A DNA stretch of 64,000 bases from Sanguibacter keddieii DSM 10542 (GTDB taxonomy: Bacteria; Actinomycetota; Actinomycetes; Actinomycetales; Cellulomonadaceae): the NCBI RefSeq assembly GCF_000024925.1, contig NC_013521.1, positions 2,976,001-3,040,000 of the forward strand, in the 5' to 3' direction. Positions 58,254-64,000 of this stretch are shown in pieces. A program made the position numbers and the translations under genes. A model generated the notes under the pieces. The model made no database searches and was not told where the DNA came from. It worked only from the letters and a program-made list of their open reading frames with translations. The stretch's first letter is position 1; the number at the start of each line of letters is the position of its first letter.

Positions 58254-58718
58254 ATGCCCAGCACCGAGACCTCCTCGCTCACCACTACGGCCACCGAGCC
58301 GACGAGCCCCGCGAGCGCCTCGGTCGACCTCGCCCTCGACGACGACCTCTCCGCCTTCGCGCCTGACGTCTTCCAGCGCGGCTGCAGCTCGCGGCAGACC
58401 CTCGAGATCGTCGCGTCCAAGTGGGGGGTGCTCGCCGTCGCCGCGCTGCGCGACGGCTCGGTGCGCTTCAACGCGCTGCGCCGCAAGATCGACGGCGTGA
58501 GCGAGAAGATGCTGTCGCAGACCCTCCAGGCGCTCGAGCGCGACGGCCTCGTGGTGCGCGAGGTCCGCGAGACCATCCCGCCGCACGTCGAGTACAGCCT
58601 CACGACGCTCGGCGTCCAGGTGTCCGACAGGCTGGCCGCGCTGATCCGCGTCATCGAGGACGCGGTCCCCGAGGTGGTCGAGGCCCGCGAGACCTACGAC
58701 GCCCGCCGCCCCGCCTGA
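58254..58718 (+). CDS. HxlR-family transcriptional regulator
   Basis: 154 residues; TAGACT lies 6 bases before the ATG with no ribosome site (leaderless). After a 40-residue Thr/Ser-rich tail, the HxlR winged helix is complete: C-S-S-R-Q-T-L-E-I-V-A-S-K-W, R-F-N-A-L-R-R-K-I-D-G-V-S-E-K-M-L-S-Q-T-L, then V-E-Y-S-L-T-T-L-G. The N-terminal cysteine (R-G-C) sits where quinone-sensing HxlR proteins such as YodB/QorR have their sensor cysteine. Confidence 0.9.
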   Translation: MPSTETSSLTTTATEPTSPASASVDLALDDDLSAFAPDVFQRGCSSRQTLEIVASKWGVLAVAALRDGSVRFNALRRKIDGVSEKMLSQTLQALERDGLVVREVRETIPPHVEYSLTTLGVQVSDRLAALIRVIEDAVPEVVEARETYDARRPA

Positions 58719-58761
58719 GCAGCCTGCTCCAGCCCGTCGGCCGGGAAGCGGTCGACGCCCC

Positions 58762-60096
58762 TCAGCGGACCGCTGCGCACCTCAGGACCCCGGGGACGTC
58801 CGTCCCCCGGCCGAGGTCCTCGCCGCGGGCGAACGCACCCCAGACGGCGCGCACCTCGCGGCCCGCTGACTGGATCTGCTCCCAGGTGGCCCCCTCGACG
58901 AGCTCGGCGCGCGCCCAGGTATTCTCGTCGCCGAACAGCAGCGGCAGGTCGACCGTGTGCGCGGCGCCCCACGGGTTCCCGGGTGCCGCCCAGGACAGGA
59001 CGTAGTGGTGCGCCCGCCCGCCTGCCCGTGCGTGGCGCCGGGCGAACCGCCGTGACGAGCGTCCGTAGACGGCGGCGGTGAGCGCGGCGACCAGCCCGCG
59101 CTGCACGAGGCGCCCGACCACAGGGAGCGCGACCGCCCGACGGACGGCGGGGACCTCGCGGACGAACAGCCGCGCCTCCTCGGACGTGTGGCCGACGAGC
59201 ACGTCGATGTCAGGTGCCACCGCGTCCCAGACCGCGTCCACGTCGTCCTCCGCGGGCAGCGGCGCGTGCCCGTACTGGGTGCCGAAGGGCATCGCCGCCC
59301 GCAGCCCGGAGCCCTTGGCCGCCCCCGCGACCCTCGACTGCTGTGCTACCACCTCTGCGACCGGCGTCTGCGCGGTGACGTCGCCGGCCGCGGCGAGCAT
59401 CGCGTCGTTCATCGCCCGGCGTCCGCGCGCGATGCCGAGCGGTGCGCTCTGGACGATCGCCCGGCCGAACAGCTCGCTCGCCCCCGGGGTGGCCATGAGG
59501 TGCGCGACGGCGTCGCCGCCCGCCGACTGGCCGAAGGCGGTCACCCTGTCCGGGTCTCCACCGAAGGCGGCGATGTTGCGCTGCACCCACCGGAACGCCT
59601 CGACCTGGTCGAGCAGGCCGAGGTTCGCGGGCCGGCCCGAGCCGCCGCCGAGGTAGCCGAAGAGCCCGAGCCGGTAGGTCACGGTCACCACGACCACCCG
59701 CTGCTCCGCGACGAGCGGCGCCGGGTCCATGACCGAGACGTCTCCGGCTCCCGAGGTGTAGGAGCCGCCGTGGATCCACACCATCACGGGGAGGCCCTCC
59801 CCCGGGTGCACGTCCTCGGGGAGGGTGACCGAGAGGTTCTGGCAGTGCTCGTCGGTGGCCAGCGCACCGAACTCGCTGCCCAGGACGCGCTCGAGGAACA
59901 CGACGGGGGCCTGCGGGCAGGCCGGCGCCCACTCCGACGCCTCGAGCGGCTCAGACCAGTCGGCGGCGGGACTCGGGGCCTGGAAGCGCTCGGCGCGCGC
60001 GTACGGGATGCCGGTCGCCCGGACCACCCGCGCGTCGGCGTCGGTCCACCCGACCACGGGTCCGCAGGGCGGGGCGAAAGCAGGTCGGTCGGTCAT
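58762..60096 (-). CDS. Type B carboxylesterase
   Basis: 444 residues with GAGAGGGG upstream of the ATG. Carboxylesterase B fold: W-I-H-G-G-S-Y oxyanion motif, nucleophile elbow F-G-Q-S-A-G-G, the acid in T-S-E-E-A-R, and A-H-T-V-D-L-P with the histidine. Slightly shorter than the usual 500 residues. It hydrolyses carboxylic esters; the physiological substrate is unknown. Convergent with the HxlR gene. Confidence 0.9.
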   Translation of the reverse strand: MTDRPAFAPPCGPVVGWTDADARVVRATGIPYARAERFQAPSPAADWSEPLEASEWAPACPQAPVVFLERVLGSEFGALATDEHCQNLSVTLPEDVHPGEGLPVMVWIHGGSYTSGAGDVSVMDPAPLVAEQRVVVVTVTYRLGLFGYLGGGSGRPANLGLLDQVEAFRWVQRNIAAFGGDPDRVTAFGQSAGGDAVAHLMATPGASELFGRAIVQSAPLGIARGRRAMNDAMLAAAGDVTAQTPVAEVVAQQSRVAGAAKGSGLRAAMPFGTQYGHAPLPAEDDVDAVWDAVAPDIDVLVGHTSEEARLFVREVPAVRRAVALPVVGRLVQRGLVAALTAAVYGRSSRRFARRHARAGGRAHHYVLSWAAPGNPWGAAHTVDLPLLFGDENTWARAELVEGATWEQIQSAGREVRAVWGAFARGEDLGRGTDVPGVLRCAAVR

Positions 60097-60185
60097 GGGT
60101 GCCCCTCTCGGCGTCGGCCTGCGCCACGTCGGGTCACCCCGCGAGCGCGCACTGGTTCGAGACTATCGCCTCGATCCGTATTCTA

Positions 60186-60209
60186 AAGAAGTCTTGCGCA
60201 AGACTTCTT
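60186..60209. promoter_or_regulatory. Perfect 24-bp palindromic operator
   Basis: AAGAAGTCTTGC followed directly by its exact reverse complement. It ends 8 bases before the TACCGT -10 box of the ArsR-like gene, so bound regulator would block RNA polymerase. It is also 90 bases from the divergent esterase start. Confidence 0.85.
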
Positions 60210-60230
60210 GATGTTGCTACCGTCCTGGTC

Positions 60231-60869
60231 ATGCCCGACACCCCGCCCCGCCCTGCTGCAGGCTCCCGCCATGTCGTCACCTCCGACCCCGAGCGCATCC
60301 GGGCCCTCGCCCACCCCCTGCGCCTGCAGCTCCTCGACCTGCTCGACGAGCACGGGCCGTCCACGGCGACCCGCTGCGCGGGGCTCACCGGGGAGTCCGT
60401 GGCCAGCTGTTCCTTCCACCTGCGCACGCTCGCGCGCCACGGCTTCATCGAGCCTGCGGAGCGAGTAGGACGCGAGAAGCCGTGGCAGGTCGTCGGGCAG
60501 GGACGCCGGACCCGGTGGGACGCCGAGGAGCCCGGGTCGCTGCGTGCCGTCACCGAGCTCGCCCGGATCACCGTCGAGCGCGAGTCCGCGAGGATCTCCG
60601 CGTGGCTCGACCGGGCGAGCACCCTGCCGCCCGAGTGGCTCGACGCGTCGACCATGACGCGGGCCACCTTCTGGGCCACCGCCGAGGAGATGGCTCAGCT
60701 GACCGCCGAGATCGAAGGGCTCGCGGCGCGGTTCGACGGCCGGGCAGAGAACCCTGCGCTCCGCCCCGAGGGGGCACGCAGCGCCCACCTGTGGGCGGTC
60801 GCCCACGGCGACGTGGACGTGGCGTCCAGCGACGGGGCCGTGGCGCCGGTCGCACGGGACGACGCGTGA
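60231..60869 (+). CDS. ArsR-like winged-helix regulator
   Basis: 212 residues from the ATG at 60231, with TACCGT 7 bases upstream and no ribosome site (leaderless). The ArsR-type helix-turn-helix is R-I-R-A-L-A-H-P-L-R-L-Q-L-L-D-L-L then S-V-A-S-C-S-F-H-L-R-T-L-A-R-H-G-F-I. The C-terminal half is helical and unusual in length for a metal sensor. It overlaps the MFS gene (GTGA) and likely represses itself and the transporter through the adjacent palindrome. Confidence 0.88.
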   Translation: MPDTPPRPAAGSRHVVTSDPERIRALAHPLRLQLLDLLDEHGPSTATRCAGLTGESVASCSFHLRTLARHGFIEPAERVGREKPWQVVGQGRRTRWDAEEPGSLRAVTELARITVERESARISAWLDRASTLPPEWLDASTMTRATFWATAEEMAQLTAEIEGLAARFDGRAENPALRPEGARSAHLWAVAHGDVDVASSDGAVAPVARDDA

Positions 60870-62173
60870 GGTCGACGCCGACCCCTGCCTCGACGACAGC
60901 CCGATCGGCGCTGCGCTCCCCCGGGTTCCGGCTGCTCACCGTCGCCTGGGGCTTCACCAACTTCGCCGACTCGGTCCTCGCGCTCATCCTCGCCGTCTGG
61001 GTCAAGGACCTCACCGGGTCCGACAGCCTGGGTGGCCTCGTGTTCGCCGCGCTCGGGCTCCCGGCGCTCGTCTCGCCGCTGCTCGGCCAGGTGGCCGACA
61101 GGGTCTCCCGTCGCCGGATGATGACCGCCACCTACACCACCGGCGCCGTGAGCCTGCTCGCCCTCTTCGCCGTACAGGGCCCGCGCGACGTGTGGGTCGT
61201 GTTCGCCGTGACCGTCATCTACTCCCTCGTCGGCTTCGCGACGACCGCCGCGCAGTCGGGTCTCGTCCGCGACATGCTGCCCGACGAGGCGCTGGCCGCG
61301 GCCAACGGTCGGCTGACCACCATCGACCAGGTGTTCCGGCTGACCATGCCGCTGCTCGGCGCCGGCGTCTACGTGGCCACCGGACCGCTGCCGCTCGTCA
61401 CCGCGGCAGCCGCCTCCTTCGCGGTGGCCGCCGTGGTGGTCGCCAGGATCCGTCTCGTCGAGACCCCGCCGACCGCACGCGACGAGCGCGAGCCGTTCCG
61501 CACCGAGGTGACGGCCGGGTTCCGGCACCTGCTGCGCACCCCGCCGCTCGGCGCGCTCACCGTGGCGCTCCTCGTGGCCTGCGGCGCGGTCGGGCTGCTC
61601 AACGCCTCGAGCTTCGCGATCATCGACCAGGGGCTCGGGCTCGGTCCAGAGATGCTCGGACCGGTGTCGAGCGTGCAGGGCGCCACCGCGATCGTGGCGG
61701 GTCTCACCGCGGCGCGGCTCGTCGCCCGGTGGGGGTCACCTCGCCTGGTGACCGTCGGGCTCGGGGCCGTCGCGCTCGGGGTGCTCCCGGCGCTGGGCAG
61801 CAGCCTGGTGGGCGTGCTGCTCGGGCTCGGCCTCGTGGGCCTGGGCATGACGTGGGCGATCGTCGGCTTCGTCACCGAGCGGCAGCTGAGGACGCCGCCC
61901 CGGCTCCAGGGGCGCGTCTCGGCCGCGACCAACATGCTGCTCAACGTGCCTCAGCTCGCGCTCACCGTCGTGGGGGCCTCGCTCCTCGGCCTCGTCGACT
62001 ACCGCGTGCTGCTCGTCGTCACCGTGCTGGGCATCACCGCGGGTGCCGCGGTCGCGCTCCGCGAGGCCGCGCGGACGCACCGGGCTCCCCCCTCGGTCGC
62101 GGCCGACCCGCCCGCGACCGACCCACGCACGACGCCCGCCACCCCCGACCGGGCGGGCAGCGGGCCCCTGTGA
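60866..62173 (+). CDS. MFS transporter, probable exporter
   Basis: 435 residues; the GTG overlaps the regulator stop. About twelve helices (from W-G-F-T-N-F-A-D-S-V-L-A onward), motif A as G-Q-V-A-D-R-V-S-R-R-R, and a second-half counterpart. It resembles the MFS branch related to enterobactin/macrolide exporters. The ArsR-like gene in front is its likely regulator. The C-terminal tail is Pro/Thr/Asp-rich. Confidence 0.9.
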   Translation: MRSTPTPASTTARSALRSPGFRLLTVAWGFTNFADSVLALILAVWVKDLTGSDSLGGLVFAALGLPALVSPLLGQVADRVSRRRMMTATYTTGAVSLLALFAVQGPRDVWVVFAVTVIYSLVGFATTAAQSGLVRDMLPDEALAAANGRLTTIDQVFRLTMPLLGAGVYVATGPLPLVTAAAASFAVAAVVVARIRLVETPPTARDEREPFRTEVTAGFRHLLRTPPLGALTVALLVACGAVGLLNASSFAIIDQGLGLGPEMLGPVSSVQGATAIVAGLTAARLVARWGSPRLVTVGLGAVALGVLPALGSSLVGVLLGLGLVGLGMTWAIVGFVTERQLRTPPRLQGRVSAATNMLLNVPQLALTVVGASLLGLVDYRVLLVVTVLGITAGAAVALREAARTHRAPPSVAADPPATDPRTTPATPDRAGSGPL

Positions 62174-62179
62174 CGCCCG

Positions 62180-63448
62180 TCAGCCTGCGACGGCGTGAGG
62201 GTACTCCTCCGCGCGGTGCTGGAACCTCGTGATCGCGGGGTTCTGCACGACGCCGTCGCGGATCTCGATCGCACGGGAGACCGTCTCGTCCGACGCCCAC
62301 CCGTCGGGGCCCTCCATGACCGAGCGCAGAAACGGCAGCACGGCGTCGCTGATCTCCCAGGTCGCCGAGTTCCACAGGTACGACGGGCTGTGGTCGACCG
62401 CGTAGTAGAGGATGTGGTCGCCGACCTCGAAGGTCGGTTCCGCGAAGGTGGTCGGGCGGGCCCACGAGAAGCCCATGCCCTCGTCGCAGGACACGTCGAC
62501 CACGAGGCTCCCGGGCGCGAAGGCACCGAGGTCCGACTCGCGGAGGTACGTCTGCGGGGCGTCCGTGTCCTGCAGGGTGCAGTTGACCACGATGTCGAAC
62601 TCCGCGAGGTACGGCGCGAGCGGTACGCGCCCCTCCTCCGTCAGCACGTGGCTGAGGTGGGGCGCGGCGTCGTCGTGGTCGAGCTGCACGATCCGCGCCG
62701 CGTGGATCGGGGAGCCGACGGCCGCGACGTCACGGTTGGTGAGCACGTGGACGTCGTGCACGCCGTGGGCGCGCAGGGCCGTGACGGCGCCGCGGGCGGT
62801 CGCCCCGAAGCCGATGACGATCGCGTTGAGCCGGCGCCCGTAGTCACCGGTGGAGCCGGCGAGCTGGAGGGCGTGCAGCACCGAGCAGTAGCCGGCGATC
62901 TCGTTGTTCTTGTGGAACACGTGCAGCGCGAACCGGCCGTCGCTCGACCAGTGGTTCATGGCTTCGAAGGCGATGAGCGTGAGGTGCCGGTCGATCGCCT
63001 GCTGCGTCATGTCGACGTCCTGGACGCAGTGCGGCCACCCCCACAGGACCTGTCCGTCACGCAGCCCGTCGAGCTCCGCCGCCTGCGGCTTGGGCAGGAG
63101 GACGACGTCCGCGTGCTCGATCAGCTCGTCCCGCGGGAGGACCTTGCCGACGAGGCCGGCGAGGCGGTCGTCCGTCATCCCGAAGGCCTGGCCGTAGCCG
63201 GACTCGACGATCATGCGCTCGCGCAGGTCGACGTCGATACGCTCGAGGTGGGACGGGTGGATCGGCAGGCGACGCTCGTCGGGCTTCTGCGACGTGCCGA
63301 GCACGCCGAGGGTGAGGAGCGGGCGGGCAGGCTCTCCGGGCACCTCGTGCGCGGGCTCGCCCGCGAGGCCGAGCGGTGCGCCGTGCCCCGCCGCTGGGGT
63401 GTCGCGCGGGTCGTGCTTCGGACCGGACTGCTCTGACCTGACGGTCAT
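62180..63448 (-). CDS. N5-(carboxyethyl)ornithine synthase-like/alanine dehydrogenase family enzyme
   Basis: 422 residues from the ATG at 63448 with GAGGGAG 6 bases upstream. A 45-residue Pro/Gly/Ala/His-rich extension precedes the signature L-G-T-S-Q-K-P-D-E-R-R-L-P-I-H-P. The Y-G-Q-A-F-G motif and a Rossmann core with G-F-G-A-T-A-R-G-A-V follow. This matches N5-(carboxyethyl)ornithine synthase, which couples pyruvate and ornithine with NADPH. The family is related to alanine dehydrogenase. The natural substrate here is unverified. Confidence 0.8.
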   Translation of the reverse strand: MTVRSEQSGPKHDPRDTPAAGHGAPLGLAGEPAHEVPGEPARPLLTLGVLGTSQKPDERRLPIHPSHLERIDVDLRERMIVESGYGQAFGMTDDRLAGLVGKVLPRDELIEHADVVLLPKPQAAELDGLRDGQVLWGWPHCVQDVDMTQQAIDRHLTLIAFEAMNHWSSDGRFALHVFHKNNEIAGYCSVLHALQLAGSTGDYGRRLNAIVIGFGATARGAVTALRAHGVHDVHVLTNRDVAAVGSPIHAARIVQLDHDDAAPHLSHVLTEEGRVPLAPYLAEFDIVVNCTLQDTDAPQTYLRESDLGAFAPGSLVVDVSCDEGMGFSWARPTTFAEPTFEVGDHILYYAVDHSPSYLWNSATWEISDAVLPFLRSVMEGPDGWASDETVSRAIEIRDGVVQNPAITRFQHRAEEYPHAVAG

Positions 63449-63461
63449 CGTCGCTCCCTCG

Positions 63462-63486
63462 GAGGGTCACCGCCATGGTGACCCTC
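63462..63486. promoter_or_regulatory. Perfect 10-bp dyad before the synthase gene
   Basis: GAGGGTCACC-GCCAT-GGTGACCCTC, 14 bases upstream of the start codon, just upstream of the ribosome site. It could be an operator or a leader hairpin. Confidence 0.5.
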
Positions 63487-63611
63487 TCTCAAGAGTACGC
63501 CTGCGCTGCACCAAGAACAGACCAAGTGGGGCGCCAGGCGCATCGGTGCAGGTCACGCCCCGAGACTGCCGGCCGCCCCGTCGACGACGCACGAGGCGCC
63601 TCGGCCCGCCT

Positions 63612-63640
63612 CTCGCCACGCCCCTGACGGACGTGGCGAG
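63612..63640. terminator. Hairpin after the epimerase gene
   Basis: CTCGCCACG-N11-CGTGGCGAG, a perfect 9-bp stem 9 bases past the epimerase stop codon, with no T-run. Confidence 0.55.
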
Positions 63641-63649
63641 CACACCGGC

Positions 63650-64000
63650 TCAGACGCGGAAGCGCTCGACGAGGTCGTCCATGAGCGCGTCCATCCGTGC
63701 GTCGACCTGGCGGCGTGCCGGGTCCCCGTCGTGCCAGGCGACGATCTCCCGTGCGCCCTGCTCGAAGGTCCGCTCGGGACGGAACCCGGGCGCGACGCTG
63801 CGGATCTTCGCGTTGTCGAAGACCATCGAGTGCGCCTTGTCGCCGAGCAGCCCGGCACCCCACCCGGCGTCCACGGCGGCGATCGCGTCCGAGGGCACGT
63901 GGACGATCTTCGCCTCGACGCCGGCCGCCCGGGCGAGGGTCTGGGTGATGTGGTCCCAGGTGAGGGCCTCGTCCGAGGTGATGTGGAAGGTGTCGCCGAC
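63650..64000 (-). CDS. NAD-dependent epimerase/dehydratase family protein (partial, 5' end outside window)
   Basis: The last 116 residues are visible, in frame to the window edge. The opening F-H-I-T-S-D-E-A-L-T-W motif is typical of the C-terminal substrate-binding part of short-chain extended NAD-dependent epimerase-type proteins, followed by helix D-N-A-K-I-R-S and a C-terminal helix D-A-L-M-D-D-L-V-E-R-F. The Rossmann domain lies outside. The sugar or other substrate cannot be judged. Confidence 0.8.
   Translation of the reverse strand, partial: VGDTFHITSDEALTWDHITQTLARAAGVEAKIVHVPSDAIAAVDAGWGAGLLGDKAHSMVFDNAKIRSVAPGFRPERTFEQGAREIVAWHDGDPARRQVDARMDALMDDLVERFRV

Noticed and set aside
1-64000. 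CRISPR arrays, insertion sequences, prophage genes, rRNA or tRNA genes
   Set aside because: No regularly spaced repeats, transposase or integrase motifs, or cloverleaf-like sequences were noticed in reading; a dedicated search could still find a tRNA.

Overview
This 64 kb window is chromosomal DNA from a high-GC Gram-positive bacterium (Actinomycetota). The signs are coding sequence with almost only G or C at third codon positions, many GTG starts, a DtxR/IdeR-type iron box, a CGNR regulator, a Phd/YefM antitoxin, an Asp23/DUF6286 envelope-stress cluster and an unlinked eda-kdgK pair. The gene set fits a Micrococcales/Cellulomonadaceae-like organism, but the genus cannot be fixed from the sequence. 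I saw no rRNA, tRNA, insertion sequence, prophage integrase or CRISPR array.

Layout. 1-5.5 kb (minus): the head of an extracellular/cytoplasmic contractile injection system (eCIS) operon that runs out of the window at base 1. It encodes a septum-formation-type lipoprotein, a PAAR-like spike tip, a DUF4255/Pvc16-type tube-terminator protein and two paralogous membrane proteins with carboxypeptidase-regulatory-like repeats. 5.5-16 kb: small regulator/effector pairs (MarR with a FUSC exporter, an IdeR-controlled siderophore lipoprotein with its reductase, MarR with an alcohol dehydrogenase, a CGNR regulator with an alpha/beta hydrolase) and a GH10 xylanase-like lipoprotein. 16-26 kb: a VanRS-like two-component system with a membrane EEP-family protein, divergent from a VanY-type carboxypeptidase; a PIN-PhoH ATPase; a DHA2 drug exporter; DUF1697; a NarL-type two-component system.

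26-44 kb is a monovalent-cation homeostasis island. An Mrp Na+/H+ antiporter operon (AB-C-D-E-F-G, every junction a 4-base overlap) ends in a coupled TetR-like regulator and is preceded by a strongly structured leader. It is followed by nhaA, a DUF2319-type membrane hydrolase, and a kdpFABC-kdpD-kdpE operon headed by an uncharacterised 30-residue membrane microprotein.

44-50 kb: a VapBC-type toxin-antitoxin pair and an Asp23/Gls24 cell-envelope cluster with AmaP-like, DUF6286 and DUF2273 proteins, an ECF sigma factor and a fusion of a zinc anti-sigma domain to an Asp23 domain. 50-64 kb: KDG kinase and KDPG aldolase with a divergent IclR regulator, a universal stress protein, a secreted subtilase with FN3 repeats, an orphan Phd-type antitoxin, DinB/NmrA/HxlR genes, a carboxylesterase, an ArsR-like regulator with a perfect 24-bp palindrome coupled to an MFS exporter, an N5-(carboxyethyl)ornithine synthase-like enzyme and a partial epimerase.

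Two rules recur. Operon partners are joined by ATGA/GTGA overlaps. About 15 single genes or first genes have a TAnnnT hexamer 6-7 bases before the start codon and no ribosome binding site, which indicates leaderless transcripts.
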